NCBI GenBank assembly: GCA_014549065.1
Contig: JACDOX010000004.1
Coordinates: forward strand, 9,730,370 to 9,794,369
Source: Cardinalis cardinalis
Taxonomy: Eukaryota; Chordata; Aves; Passeriformes; Cardinalidae
Direction of reading: 5' to 3'
Length of the DNA stretch: 64,000 nt
In this document: positions 36,999 through 51,600 of the stretch, piece after piece
Layout: every line of letters starts with the position of its first letter
Position numbering within the stretch: position 1 is the first letter of the stretch
The notes under the pieces: generated by a model
Seen by the model: only the letters and a program-made list of their open reading frames with translations
The model's database searches: none
Told to the model about the DNA's origin: nothing
Program-made: the position numbers and the translations under genes

Positions 36999-39072
36999 TC
37001 TGGTTTATATCTTTTAGAATAGAAGGCAAATTCTCTTCAAACCAAACCACAAAACCCCAACAAAAACAAGTGGCAAAACCAGTCCCCTCGAAAAACCCAC
37101 TACCCTACTTAACATGNGACTCTACCTATATCTATTAATGTAAAAACATCATTAAATTGCACAAATTCTTTAATGTCATCTTGCCATTCATTAGCATTAA
37201 ATTACCAATTCAATGACACATTAATATTTGCTTATTTATCAGAAATACTAAAAACTTCTGAACATTATATTCACACTGGATAATTCAAATGTACATGAGT
37301 ATGAAAGATGGTAGGGAATTGTACATGCAATATTTCCCACAATGGTTAAGAAATAAAAGAATTTAGAATTTTTCTGAAACAGCTAAATCTTTAGTTTGGA
37401 GTACTTTAGATAAATGCAAATGCTATTGGAAGTATACAGCAAATCTGTTTACCCATGTAGAAGTAGTAGAAAATGTCATTTTATGCACTAAACTTTCCTA
37501 AGAAGTCCCTAGATTATTTTCAGAGTGTCTGTTTATTTCTCTGTCAGTTCTAATATGCTGTAGGCATTAGATTTATTTTGTGTATTGTCTACTTTCATAT
37601 TGTCTTACCTACTTTTAAGTCCTGGAATCATATTATTCCAATGTTATAAAAATGAACAGTTTCCAAGTTTCATCACTATTTGCAGGAAAAAAATAGTGAT
37701 GANGACCTTCTTTGCAAAAGCTCTTTGAAATCTGAGTTCTAAAAATATCAGCAGATGTTTTGCATTAGTAATATAAAAAACTTGTGTATATTGGACTTTT
37801 TATCTAAAAATAATCTGTTAGAAAGGCATTCTTCAAGCACTGCCTTGGAATGTGAAGCTATTCCTAAATTTTTTTTTTTTAATACAGACACTTTTACTAC
37901 AAAACTATCTCTTATATTATGCTCTGACAACACATGAATGTTATACTGAATAGTCATATATGTAATGCAAACAACCTTATTTGACAGCTGGGAGTTTAAC
38001 ATTCTACAAACAAATGGGTCTTTAGTAGTATCAATATGGTATTAATTAGCAAAACATGCCTATGCTTTTAGTCTTCAGTGAATTTAAATTTAGGAAGATG
38101 AGAGATTACTGAATAGTCTAAAAGCTGATTTTCAGAGAAAGTGATTGAATCTTTTTTGAAACAATTATCCTTTACAATGAAATCACCCACTTGTGCATGT
38201 AACATCAGAGTCATTCTTACCTGCTTAGAAGTCAAATCTTTGTGAAAATAAAAGCCACNAGAGTAAAAAACTTACCAATCAGTCACTATATAAATTAAAA
38301 TCTGTGAAAAAAATTAATAAAGGAAAAGTTGTCATCAGTTTTCTTTCACACTATGCTAATTGACAATTAAACACTAAGTCTGAATTTTTAAGTATTTGTG
38401 TAATGAATAAATAACAATTTCATACTAAGCATCNAGGGGTCTGCAAAAAATGAAAAAAAAATAGGCACATGNCTACCAACAATGGTACTCCAATATGCAA
38501 GAGAAAAGGAAAAAAAATGTATGAAGCTATATTTTACTCTAAATGAGACANCATTAGGCTTCTTTTCCATTTCTATTTTTATGTGTATGGAATGCTTTTT
38601 AATTAACAGACATTATGAATACAATATATTTAACAGATGTAGTTTCTAGAGAATCAATTCATCTCATATGAAAAGTAAATTCTACCATCTGAGACAGAAA
38701 TAGAATCATTCTGTTCCATATAGCAATTTATCTTGAGAACAGCTGCACCTCTGTAGTCTTTGAGAGAAGAACATCCTCAATGTTATAGAAGCAACCACTG
38801 AGCCTTCTTTTCAAATCANCCTGATCCTAGACAGGTCAAAACAGAATGAGGCAGCCACTCCTTGCACAAGTGAGCATGAAATGCCTCTGTTCTTCCAGTG
38901 TACAGATGTGGCACCAACTATAATTGTCGTCCATGGTAATATTTAATTCTTAAGCAGTAGTCACACAACCTACATTTTGCTTCTTTATATTTTCTGAGAT
39001 GTTACAGTCATCCTGTCTGATGGAATAAGTCCACAATTCCTAGGAAATTTTTTATTTGTATTTGTATCATGA

Positions 39073-39116
39073 TAGTGTCTTGAAGCTTNCAGTCTAGTGC
39101 CTTGAAGCTTCCAGTC
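39073..39116 (+). repeat. 22-bp tandem duplication
   Basis: Two head-to-tail 22-bp copies (39073-39094 and 39095-39116), each containing CTTGAAGCTT and CAGTC. They differ at one base, plus an N in the first copy. Confidence 0.9.
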
Positions 39117-42100
39117 ATTAACCAGAATCCCATCAAACCAGCCAAAAAGGAAAAAAGTGAACAGACAGGTAGGCATTGCCACAAAAAGCTCATGACTAAG
39201 GGATCATTTGAATGAAAGATGAACAAAGGCCTAACTTGAACAAAACTCTTTTCACCTACAATATCTACTCATTTAAAAGGAAGANAAAAAAAGTTTGGAA
39301 GATGCCTTTCAAGTTGACACAGAAATGTTTTCTCCATTCTTTTCATCACCTGACACAGTCTGTTTCCTTTGACTCAGATTACACAGCAAAGAGGAAATTT
39401 GAGCAGGCTGTAAGAGAGGATTTTTTTACAGTGGGCTCTAAGGTCAGATCCCTTTTGTTGAATGTGCTTCACAAGTTCCAGAAAAGAAGACATTTCTCAC
39501 ACTTTTACAAACGGGATTTGTGTTGATCCTTAGTATTTTGGGATATGAAGTCAAGGTGAAAGAGCTGGGCAAGAGGGTAAGAACATCAAGAAGGTTGCAA
39601 ATACACAAGAGCTTCAATGAAGCAAAAGTTGAAAGAAGAATAGCATCTACAGACACTGAGTGCTAAAATCTATGGTAGACATTCTGATTCTATTCAATCA
39701 ATCTGGCTTTAACAAGTGGGTTATGTAATTCATTGGCATCTATCTGAGACACTGATAGCTTTATGCATTTACTTTTAAATTATATAATAATACCTTATGT
39801 ACAAAAACAAATGCATTCACTCTCAAAGAAGTCTAAAACAATTGACTGTTGATAGGGCTAATCTTAGCATCTCCATCTACTTTGCAAATGTTAGTTACTT
39901 AAAACCCATTTACACCCAGGTGAAATCTTTCCATTTGATAATTTATCTAATATGCAAATAGGTATNATGTGCATAAACCCCTTTCAGATATAGCATTGGT
40001 AAATTAAGATTTTACATTGTTTTTTCTATATGATATTTTATACAAGAAAGCCATACAACTAACTGGAAGAAATAGATAATAATTTCATAATGTTGAGATC
40101 ATTCTCAAATATACAGTGAAAAAAGTATTTGTAGCTTATTTGCCTGTGACAAAACCCTCTCTCCTCAGGGGCTTTGGAAACTTTTCAGCTGTTTCCTAGA
40201 TTTTTTTATGTGACACATCAGATGTCTTAATATTACTGGGTTTTTTACTTAAGTAATAATTNAATTCTAATAAAAAGTCATAAGTAGATCTATAATGTGA
40301 TACGGTAAACATATTAAATATTGTATTAAATATATCTAATGTCATCTAAAAAAAGTTGTTTATTAAAGTACAAACAGATATTTGTTTCNATTACAAAAAA
40401 GAAAACTTTTGGCTTTCCAAAAGAAAAGCCCTACAGAATGCTTTACCGGATTTATCTCTGTCTGAAATACACTACTTTAAATTAAAAGTGTGTTCCATGT
40501 ATTTCAGANGAGAAGTTACCTCTTGATCTTATGGACAATGATAATCCTGCATGGATTTAGTACTGCATTTTACTGGGGAAAGAATATGAACTAGTCTTTT
40601 TGTAAAGTTGCTCTGTTAATGGCTTATNGTTATCCAGTCTTGTGACTTCAGGCGATTTTTATTATTTAGTTTGCAAAATTAGAGGCATAAAAAGTCTTTT
40701 CTATAATTTTCTATATATTCAGTAAAATCTAATATCAAAAGATCTAATATCTAACATTCAAGGAGAAATTAGGAAGATGGAAAAGTGACTAAGTATTTAT
40801 AACTTTGTATGTGGGAGAAGTTCTAATCAGTATAGTGCGTTTGATCAGNTTATTAGAACTCTAGTTCATCAGCTGATTAGACATGACTTGAGAAAATNTC
40901 TGATAAAGGGAAAATTCCCTTTTCTGATTATTGCTTGTGCTACCATCTAACTTTTTAATCTTACTAACTTACCAGAAGACACTGTAGTAGGGATAAAGGT
41001 ACAAGAAAAAGTAAAGCATTCAGATGACTTTTAAAGGCATTTTTGTTTCTGAACAAAATAGCTACCATGTCTCTCAAAATAATTTGGCTGCTAAATGTCT
41101 ACAGAATTCCAAATTCAGGTTCTGGTAAAAGCATTTCACCTGTGGTAGTTTCATCAACTTGCTATGGATATCCAGTACACCATTTTATTTAATGGTCATG
41201 TTCAGTCTTAGTAAAAGAATGAGGACATTCCTTTACATGGACAAAGAGAGTTTCATACACNTCCACTGCTCTAGTTAAATTACCATGTTATTTTCTTTCT
41301 TCTTTCAGGACATAATTTGCAAAGTGAAAATACATTCAGGTTGTAAGATATATAATTTCAACGTAGTTATCTTGTATCANAATCATTACTAAATATGCCA
41401 TCTATGTATCTAACATGGAACATAACTACATTATTAGGAGAAAAATAAAAAAAAATTATATGCTAGTTCAAAATTATAGTCGAATAGTATAATGATTTAT
41501 CACATCAATGAATAAGTTTNTATACATACATTAATGATTGTATTTTTCTTGAAGTACTGTCTTTGCCAGTTTTTTTAAAGTTACACCCTGTATTTCATTA
41601 CAATGAAAACCTACTGGATTTTAATTTTGGTTGTTATCAATACAATATTACTTATTTTCAAAATTTCAGTCTTTAACACAATTATCTCTGCTATGGGTAT
41701 GAGGGTTTGGCTGTATATCCCTACATTTGCTTGCATAGTTAAAACTAGATATTAACCTATGTCACTTTTCAACTATTCCCTAATGTCCATTGGTATTACA
41801 GTTGTGTACTTTTGCCTGCTCCCACTACAAATGACAGCAAGAAAAAAAAAATCTTCATATTTTGTCATCCTTCTTGTGCTTTCTGTGCTTTACTGCCATT
41901 GCATTAGNAAGCATTACCCTGGGTCAAACTATCCCAACCATCAAAACCATCTTGAAGCCTGCAGGGTTGTAAAAGTTTTACATACTTCTGTGGAGTCTGT
42001 AGGACATGAAAAATTTGATGCACTTTCTTTTTGACAAAGATTAACAGGAACAGAAGATAGCTTGGCATGAATCCATTTTGTGACAAAAATTGCCATGAGA

Positions 42101-42123
42101 ATACAAAATAGTACAATATTAAT

Positions 42124-42188
42124 TCATTTTCATGAAAATGATGGTAATGAAAATGAGAAATGGCATCAGCTAAATCCATTTTCATTAC
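42124..42188. repeat. Cluster of palindromes built on ATTTTCAT/ATGAAAAT
   Basis: A perfect 18-bp palindrome, TCATTTTCATGAAAATGA, lies at 42124-42141. It is followed at once by a perfect 12-bp inverted repeat: GTAATGAAAATG (42144-42155) with CATTTTCATTAC (42177-42188). Four copies of the ATGAAAAT core or its complement fall in 65 bases. A regulatory element with repeated AT-rich binding sites is possible, as is chance in AT-rich DNA. Confidence 0.8.
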
Positions 42189-45100
42189 TCTGTTATGATT
42201 GCAATCTTGTAGCTCTCAGCTAGTGGGCTGACTGAAGAGATCTATATTTTAACCACATTTTTAATGTCTTTGATGAGAATTGCCTTGCCATTATGTACCA
42301 TTTCACTCTATAGTTTGAAATCTTGCTTTAAAAAGATTTTAGATCAGTTTTAGTTATCTAAACGTGACAGAATATTTATTAATGATCCTTAAACATAGTT
42401 CATAGGAAGCAGTCATGGAGCTCTGAAGAAACTGGCATTTCATGACCTGATTTGTGAAAATGCAGAAACCCCCATATTTGTAATACATTTACATAAAAAA
42501 GACAAATCAGAGTATAGGACTAGAAATTCTTAGCTCAAACCGATTACCCTTTCAAAAAAAAAAGTGTACTGTTTGGATTCCATAAAATTTAAAAGAATTG
42601 TGTTACAAGTTAAAAGATTATTTCTTACCATCAAATTTCCGAGTTCATTAACATGGAATTATCTTTAGTTTCTTTAGATTTTTTCTGAGTAAGAATAGAA
42701 ATATTTTCTCATTACTGTAATATTAAACTTTGCTGGGTGTGAATTAGGAAGAAACAAGTCAATAAACAACACTGCTAACAATAAACCCATTATTAAGTTT
42801 TTGTATATCAACAGAGAAATTTATACCATTTTTAAAAAATAAATACAATTTAAAATAAAGAAAGATCACTCAAAAGAAAGCTCCAAAGAAACACATTCTG
42901 ATTTTAACTACCTTACTTATTAACTCTATTTTTTTTCCACCAGCTCTTTTTGTACAGTAAGATTGCTTCAGCTGTATCTAAAGTTTTACTCAAAATTATG
43001 TCAGCATTTGGTTTAAGAATGTGAAGATAATAATAATGTAGTTATTATTTATAAAAGAAAAATATCAATTTGTACNTATGTTTCAGTCTTTAATATAATC
43101 ACATCCAACATACTTTTAGCTTTACACTTTTCATGCTTTTTGGCAAAGCTTAAACAACTCTCTCTGCTTCAAATTTCCAAGCACAGCAGAACCTGAAAGC
43201 CCAAGAATAGGACACACTATAGTCTGTAAATACAGTCCAGTGTTTCAACAGAAAAAACTGAGTAGTCTAACAGATGCACAGCTAATTTAAGCATTCCAGC
43301 TTGGACTTGGACATTGCAGTTTTTGGCTTTTTGAATGAGCTTCCTTTGTGCCCATGGTCTCTAAGTTTTCGCCTTCTATCACTGCAGGACAATCTCTCTT
43401 AATTAAAACTCCAGGATTTTCAAAAAAATCCAGGACTCTTTCTTTGTCATTTTGTAAATAGAGAGAGTAAAGTGCCTATCAAATTTCTTCAGCAAATAAA
43501 ATCCTTTTTGTGATTATGGCTAAAAATAGCCTTCCAAATACAGAATAGAGACCTATGATACTCTCTTTTCACAGTTCTCCCCATAACATCAAGAAAGCTG
43601 GTGACCAGAAGCTCTTGATAAAGTGATAACAAGAACTTTCTTGTATCACAAGCCTGCCTGAGACCATGTGACACAAAAATGACGTAGGTCTATCTCAACC
43701 TGGCCATCTCCTGCAGCTCCTTTCTGTCTGGTCTGCTGAATGCAAACTGACCAACATCAAATCAACTTAAAAAGTAGACGATAGAGGTTAGTGAAAGACC
43801 TGTGCGGAAGGTTTTCCTATCATGCATTGAGCTTGTGGAAACAAACAGCTTAAAGTTCTAGAATACAATTTATTTAACAAAAAATATTTACTGCAGTTGC
43901 AGTCTGGATGCATATGCTCTTCTAACATCTGCTTCCCTTTTTATAAAAATAATTTATGCAAGTTATGTTCCTAAAAGGCAACAACAGTATAAATCTTTGC
44001 ACTATATATCCCCGTCTTTTTGTGTGTCAGAATTTAATTTTTTTTCTTTATGATAGTTTCTGTGCGCTATGGATCATTGTATCAGTCAGACTTTTTATTA
44101 GCCTGAGTGCTCTTTGCCTTCTCTGCAGTTGAAATTAGTGGTACATTTGCATCAAAACAATANATGGAAAACCAGGAAAAATGCACAACTTTTAAAGTGA
44201 TTTCGCATAATTTATTGGCTATGCAATTCTTCAGAGTTCTTATGACAAAGCACCTAATAAGAATAAAACTTTGCTAATTAATCTACTCATTTTTCAAATA
44301 CATAATGAGTAAAAACAACCTAAGAATGATTAACATAGTGCAATTTTGAATTAATCTTATTGCCTTGCCTTCTCCCATACACCTTACCCTACAACATTAA
44401 ATCTGACTTTTTATTTTGAAATCCTAATAATATTCATAACTGACCAATTATCTTCAAAGTGTAATCATGGTTACTCTTCTTTTTGCATCCTTGCTGTTTT
44501 AAAGTAAAAGAAAGCAGACAAAGCATATTGATTCAGAAAGGTATTAAGCAATAGTTATGCTCAGTACTTTATATCATCTGAGGATTTATCTATTTTTCAA
44601 AAGAAAGTTGTTCCATCTTCACTTGAAAAATAGTTTACACATTCAATTGCAGTGACTTACCAAGGAAGAGTAAAAATTCTAATACACTATATAACGCCCA
44701 TTTCAAATTTTTATTCAAAAACACCCTTGAAATATTAGCTATGCTGGCCTTTGTCTCTTTTCTTACCCATGGAGTCTTTGTGTCATGTCTAGGTATCTAT
44801 CTGCTTAAAGATGTCAGGGTGCTGCCTCATAGGAACCAACTGATACAGTTCCCCTAATGAACAAAATGATCTCTGCAGGCAGTGACATCAGACACTGTCT
44901 TCAAGGTGATTCAGGCTCTCATGAAGAGTTAGTGCTATAAAATTGCATATAACATTTCTTGAAAATCATATCTAGGGCAATTTTTGAAGAGAGCTGTGCC
45001 AGTGTAGACAGCAGGGAATAACAGCACTCAAATCTCAACGTAGTTAAAATAGAACTACTTGAACCAAGCAAAAGCTGACTGGTCTGGACCATCTGAAAAT

Positions 45101-45479
45101 TGGTCCTGAACACCCAGTATCTCTAACTGAACTTCTTTGTGTAGGTTCAGTGATTTTTCCAAGGACAGATGCTATATTAAGTTGTAGTGCCCTTCACAAG
45201 GGTGCTGTGAATAATACTTGACAAAGTACCATTCTTCTATTTCCACTGTATATTTTAACACTCAGCTGGTAGCCAGGAGACATGATGGCTCCTGGCTAAA
45301 TTCACAGGAAATATACAGTCTTACAAGAGTCGTGATGGTACAATTGAAAGAGAAACTTAGAAATTACTGTGTTATTAAATCTAAAGCATTTATTAAGATA
45401 CACTTAGGTCTGATACCAAATAAAAACCTAATCCTAAAACAAGAGCCAAATGAACAAAAAGGAAAGAGCAAAAAATATG

Positions 45480-45517
45480 TTTATATATATACATATGTAT
45501 ATATATATACATACAAG
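45480..45517. repeat. TA/TACATA microsatellite
   Basis: A run of TATATA, CATATG and TATATACATACA units. The chance frame 45218-45544 reads through it. Confidence 0.85.
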
Positions 45518-46185
45518 ATTCCAATCAAACTAGAAATNAGATGAACATTAATTTTCAAACATATACTCCCTTAATCCTTAAAATAGTATTCTGTATACAA
45601 TATGAAAGGCATTTCACTGAAAAGGAATTACAGGGTATACTAATAACCTCTTACAGCAATGCTTCTTCTTTAGCAGATATGAAAAAACTAATTTCCATAT
45701 GAATTTTTTTTTTTTACAATTTGGGGAATTAACATGTGCTTATGTGCATTTGATTAATTATTTCTGATGTAATGAGTTCTTTTTGTTGTTTTCCTGTTCT
45801 CTCATCATCCATGTTTTCTTATATCACCTGTTTCTCCATGCGAAGAAAGGAACTGCTGGTTGTGTGTGAGTGAATCATGCTGCATAGGCTTTGCCCCAGT
45901 CGAAGAGGTACAACAGGCAAAGCCACTGGTCTGTAGGAAAGAGAAATGAGTAGCTGTGTGTTTTCAATAAACACATGTAAGAGTGTCAAAAATACAAGAA
46001 CTGAAGAAAAATGCCTTGCTGCTTTTGAGCAAAAGCAACTTTCCATTGTCATTCCTGTTGAAAGTGATGGGAATTGGTCAAAGGTTTAAAAAAGGTATCA
46101 CTCAAAGGGAATCCAAAGAGCCAGATTTCTGTTCACCTTGAATTCTGTAGCAGTGTAAATACCTCTGAATGCAAAGGAAGAGGAG

Positions 46186-46290
46186 TGATATACATATATA
46201 TTGACTATTTGGTAGCTCTGTAAGTTTCTTGAATTGGCTATGAGTGTACATGTATATATAGATATATACACATAGATACATAGATATATG
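46186..46290. repeat. Imperfect TATA/GATA/CATA-rich low-complexity tract
   Basis: Patches of TACATATATAT, TGTATATATAGATATATACA and ATAGATACATAGATATATG occur within about 100 bases. Confidence 0.7.
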
Positions 46291-48613
46291 TCTGACATAG
46301 ATATGTCAGAAAATCCACTGCAAAACTGTCTACATAATACTGTTGCACTATAGCACCAAAAGCTTAAAGCAACATTCTAAGGTAACAGGAAAATAGCAAT
46401 GCATGTGTTTTGCTACCGCAAAATTTCTGTAATTCTTTTAACTTGGGAATACTGTAGATTACTGTTTCAGATTGTGTCTGATACAGGTAAAAACTATGCT
46501 TTATGTATGTTTAACAGCAACTTAGAGGACTGTTCTTAAAAGTGGCAGGCAAATTATGTCCTNGTACACTGGTGACAAGATCTCAGAGACTTTAGTTGCT
46601 CTCTGTCCTGGTTTTCATTACTGAATATCACAATTATTTTATCCTTAGCTGCAGTAGTATTGGAAACAAAACAGACCTTCTATGCTGAAAAACAGCCTTG
46701 TTCTGTTCAGCTTTTATACAATACAGGGTCTAAATTAGTTTCTGTAAGAATATGGTTTCCACAAGTATACAAAATAATTTGCATCCTGCTGATGTGATGG
46801 GTATAAACAGTTTACATCTTGGTCTCAAGTACTACTATTCNTATAGGTCCAGAAGTACACACATACTCTTTGAATAGTCTCATGATATATCTACATGACA
46901 AAAAAACAAAAAAACCTGAAAAAACCAGATTTCATACAAGCAAGAAAACAAAAAAAGAAGACTATACCAAGTGGTTGCACTAACACCACCAGTTCACTGC
47001 ATTCAATTTTCATCTGATACAGAAATAGATTAACACTGACATATTTTATCAATTTTTGTTTCAACGTGAAATGCTGCCAGTAACAGCATATAGATACCTT
47101 AAAACACAGTGTAATGGACTTTCTATATAATATAAAATCCAATAAAGGAAAATAATTCAGTGTCCTGCCTTAAGTACAGGATTTCCTTGTGTCTTTATTT
47201 TTAATAAAGTACTTTTTGTGTGCAATCCTTGTATCACACAGTTTCTGATTAATGTGCAAGGCACCTTAGTATGGCATTGTTGTTTTGTTGCTTCAGGCAG
47301 CCCTCCAGCTGTGGGCCAACACTTGGTCAGACTGATTTGTTCTTGGCAGGAGGCTAAGAACATCGAACACTTTCAGTTGTACATCATGACTTTGGGGGTT
47401 TGCTGTGGGACATAGCCAAAAGTGTTATTTTAATCATTTCAGCAGTGTACANTTTGATCTGCTAATCAGTCACAGCCTCTGCTTTTAGAAAGGGGCAGAT
47501 TAATGACAGTTTCAGAAAATACNGGTAAAGTTTATACAGTGATTTGGTAGTCTTTGATCAACTCCATACCAAGTCTTATGATTAATTCTTATTCTTGACA
47601 ATTATTGTAATCTAATCAATTCCATACTCTTATTTTCATGCAATGATTGTAATGAGAAAATAAAATTGCACATAATCAATCTTTTCTTGTAATAAAGATT
47701 ACTGCAAGGATTTGACAGGACCAAAAATTAATCCCACCCACTTAATCTTAAAATTGTCTTCTGCTGTCTGATTCATATGCCATAAGGGAGGTGACTTCTT
47801 GGACATTATCAGTCATAAAAAACAAACAAAAATCCAAACAAACAAAAAACCACCAGGTCTCTGTTTCCTTTAACAGAGAGAACCATCATTCACAGATGAT
47901 AAGTGTTAAAGGCTGCTATTGTGCAAATTAACAAACAGGCAAGAAATTGAGTCTTTTAGGTTAGCCAAACAAGGAGAGTAGGGATGACCAATTAAACTTT
48001 GGTCAAATTGACATGTTTGGTAAAAATTCCTCTTCTTTCATATTGGGCTGAAAATTGTGTAGTAGATCAAAATTAAAGATGCTTAATTCATCCTGCCAGT
48101 CTAAGTTCTAAAAGAGATTTTCTTTTTCCAACATGTAGCTGCTTTTCACCCTCTTCTCTCACTTGTAATTAGGGCTGCTACCTGTACTATGTTACAAAGG
48201 TAGATNGAGAACAGTTTTTTGTTTGTTTGAATGAAATATGTTGGCAATTAGTGCAAGAGACAATATTTCCTCAAGATAAAGAATATTTTAAATTATTCCA
48301 GTTACTAACATTGCGTGAATAACATACCTTAGTCTTTTGCCAAACTGGAAGATAAAAGTTCTGCAATTAAGAGAAATTTCATGGCACAGAAAGCATCCTC
48401 TATGTTGTAGTCATGGGTTTTTAGGCTCTGTAATATTTGTCAGTGAGCATAACTCATTTAGTCACATTGCTGTACTGATTGATTAGGATGTATTAATGCC
48501 AACGGGCTAAATGCACAAAAGCTGATAGAGGTGGTTCACAACTGAGTTAGCCTGACATTAGCTTGAAATGAGGAAGCTGAAATGAAGAACTGAAGAAGAA
48601 CTTGATTAAATAC

Positions 48614-48645
48614 ACTTGAATGATTATTTAAATAATCATTCAAGT
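48614..48645. repeat. Perfect 32-bp palindrome
   Basis: Positions 48614-48629 (ACTTGAATGATTATTT) are the exact reverse complement of 48630-48645 (AAATAATCATTCAAGT), with no loop. A run this long without mismatch is unlikely by chance. Possible meanings are a dimeric homeodomain-type site (ATGATTATTT / AAATAATCAT), a cruciform-forming sequence, or an assembly or template-switch artefact. Confidence 0.95.
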
Positions 48646-51600
48646 ATTGCTTCAAAAATGGAAACAGAATATCCTTTCTTTGTTTATAACAAATGCACAT
48701 GGCACAGAAATATGGAAAGCTAGACTGATTTTCCTGTACATCACAACCTTTATGTAAGCAGCAGGTAGGTTCTTCATGTTTACATACAGCTAATGGTTTT
48801 TAAATGCAATTCATAGTACTTAATATGAAAATCTGTGTTTAAGACTACATTGTTGCTATATTGCACTAGTGGTTATAGAAGGGGAGATGAAATTTAAGAG
48901 AAAAGGAAGAATATAGAGTTTTATGGCTTTTTTAAACATACATTTTAAGGCTATTGGTGTAAATGAGGCACAATAAGCAACTCAAGAGTTTCAGGGTCCA
49001 ATTCCAAAAATATTAGTTGTCTCAGACTAAANAGCAATATTATCATCTATTTCGAAAGTAAGAAAACCATTCAAGACTCTGACAAGGTCATTATGTCCTA
49101 ATATTTTTCTCCTTTAGATTATAAATCACTATTTAATTTTCACGACATAGATTCAGCCTGTACAGANGCAAAATCTCATAATGAATGAGAATAAAGTATT
49201 TCCTGGATGACAAGTAAGGAAAATATGGACACATTGTAACAGAAAGTGATTCATCCATGTAGTTGTACAATGATTAGGACATTCACTTTTAAACTATTAG
49301 TTAGCCTAAAGGTGTCCTCTTTCAATGTACATGAGTATAAATAACTACTGTGCTTCCAGGAATGAATAATTTATTTTTAAAGGGAAAAAAAATGCTGTAA
49401 AGCAGCAGGGACAGAAAAGAAATTCTAATCAATAACATTGCATCAGAGCTACTTTATAGTTTGCAAAATGTCAGGAGTGTCCAANGAGGTTTTCACCTAA
49501 AGTGTACATAGGGTAATACTGGTAACATAGAGAAATGATGAGAAGAGCAGAGGATATCTGTCCANACACTAAGTTTAATCCCCCTTCCATGGACAACAAA
49601 TAACAAGTTGAAGTTAATCTGATGAATATAGAGATCATTATAAAAGGAAAAGCTGATGCTTCTATACAATGACAAGCTCTTTGCTTTAAAAAAAGATATT
49701 TTTCTAGGAAAACTTCTAGGAAGTATTGTCCCCAAAATTTTTAAAGGTTTTCAAGCCCCTGATTNCTATAGGTTTCATAATCTTTCCCAAGAATGCTGTA
49801 TTAAATAAACACAACTGAAAAGGATGAAATGACAAAAGAAGGAAATTACAATGGTAAGTGGAAGTGTTTTTACACTTCCTAATTTTCATGCCTCTTTTTA
49901 TTTTTCTTTTTTTTTNCAGCTTTCCCAAAACTATATCCCCATAGACAAAGCTACAGCAAATACAAAATACAGGGGGAGAGGGATGTAGTAAAAACAAGGA
50001 CAAGTATGTGACTTCTGACATCCATAGCTGTTAACTAGCCACAAGTTCACNGCAAAGAAGGAGCATGGTAACAGCTAATAGGCTCCAGAATATCTCTCTG
50101 CAGCTCTGAAAATGAAATTTTACAAAAAGAATGTAGATCAAACAGAAAGGTGCACTACTCAGTAGAAAGACTGCTCAGCTCTTCATTTTGGTTTTCTGAA
50201 CATGATTTCAAACACAGTAGTGTATAAAGCAATGGGAAAGTGCAGGGCTAAAGCTATAGCTAAAGGAGGAGCTGCGCTACATAGTCTTTACTGTTGGATG
50301 AGGAATGTGGTTTTTAAGTGAATATCCTGATTGTTCCTCCTTACAGGGCTTCAGATCACATCACGTAGCACATGAATAGGATTCCTTTCCGATNAAATTA
50401 AACCAGAACATGCTCTCCCAGTGTGTAACTAATAAATCCAAATGCTGACAGGCATTCAATCTCTAGGTAGAAACTAGAGCTAATCCAAAATAAAAAATCC
50501 TGAACTGCATAATGTGAATACCAAGTCTTCCACATGAATTGTTTTTGTTGTCAAGAACCATTTCAACACTTGCTGTGCTGTACTGAAGCTTGCTGAACAA
50601 TGCTACCAGCAACAGAAANAGGCAGAATGTCTGACATTTGCACACAATTCCCAGCACACACTCTCAAATTTCTTTTGAACTGTTGTTTTCATCTGAAAAA
50701 CAAATATTCCTCTGAAATTTATGTTTCCCATTAAAGAGCTGAGAGTAGGACCAGACAGAATTTGAGTTGAGACATTCAGAACTCTATTTCATATCTATTT
50801 TCATCTGACAAGCTCTATTGGTAGCACTTCTCCTATGAATACTCCTTTTTTGTGATTGAGCAGTAATTCCAAAGTATGAAACAATGTAAACATTTTCCTC
50901 TTTTTAACCTTGAAATCTTAGCAGTTTACACTGAAAATTACCTTACACAGTGGGCTAAAGTAATTTTTTCATATTAAAAATGTCAAAAATATAAAAAATT
51001 CTGAAGATATTAAGAAAATACAATTCATTCTTTCCTTTTTCCACTCACAGAAACCATTCTTGCTCTTTGTGTGAACGTGCTTTTTTTAGGAAAGCAGATA
51101 ATCTTAGCTGATCTCCTGTTATGTTTTTACATTTCGGTGTGTACTTAGAGTTGCCAAAGTCATGCTTTGTAGGAAAAAAAATCCAGTCCTGTGGTGGGCA
51201 TCAGGTACNGGAAACTCCATTGCTTCCATTTATTTTTTCCCATTTTCCATATTCTAGCTTTATAGTCATAGAAATATATCACTTTCTATGTTATGNATTA
51301 ATAACAATGTTCTATATTATTTGAAAAATATTTCAAAAATGTGAAATATTTCTGTTAAATATATTTTAAGGACACCTTACAGTCTTTAATTTGAAAAGTT
51401 ANATTCACAAATTCTGTCACATACAGTTATGTTCAAGATTTTTTGCAATTATCATCAAGTCCCTTTTCAATGTTCAGCATAAATGAAATTATATCATTGC
51501 TCTCACCAGTGAGAATACTCACCCTTCCAACCTATTTTCTTTATTTTATTGTTAATTAAGGTGCCATCTAATTATTTTTAAATGCAACATTGAAAAGACT

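Larger units (their letters stand above)
34752..42123. other. AT-rich non-coding DNA, no gene seen
   Basis: The stretch holds an imperfect TTA/CTA trinucleotide region (36898-36998) and a 22-bp tandem duplication (39073-39116). The 104-residue frame at 39212-39526 has no recognisable domain and no good splice context. Small acceptor/donor-like pairs occur on the minus strand near 38220-38320, but they enclose stops or only 20-30 bases. Confidence 0.6.
42189..48613. other. AT-rich non-coding DNA, no gene seen
   Basis: The stretch contains TA/TACA microsatellite patches (45480-45517 and 46186-46290) and A/C-rich runs (46903-46930 and 47818-47855). All frames are short. Positions 47560-47720 repeat ATTGTAAT- and TAATC-type strings without a named motif. 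Confidence 0.6.

Noticed and set aside
38221..38310. Minus-strand acceptor and two GTAAG donors close together
   Set aside because: The enclosed segments are 26 bases long or contain stops in all frames.
39212..39526. 104-residue open frame
   Set aside because: No domain, no splice context, and not flanked by coding-like sequence.
40517..40575. Minus-strand acceptor (TTCTTTCCCCAG) and donor (AGAG/GTAACT) 53 bases apart
   Set aside because: All three frames contain stops, so it is not a coding exon.
46600..46640. CTGTCCTGGTTTT string resembling the start of an avian LTR
   Set aside because: The similarity stops after about 13 bases and no LTR landmarks follow.
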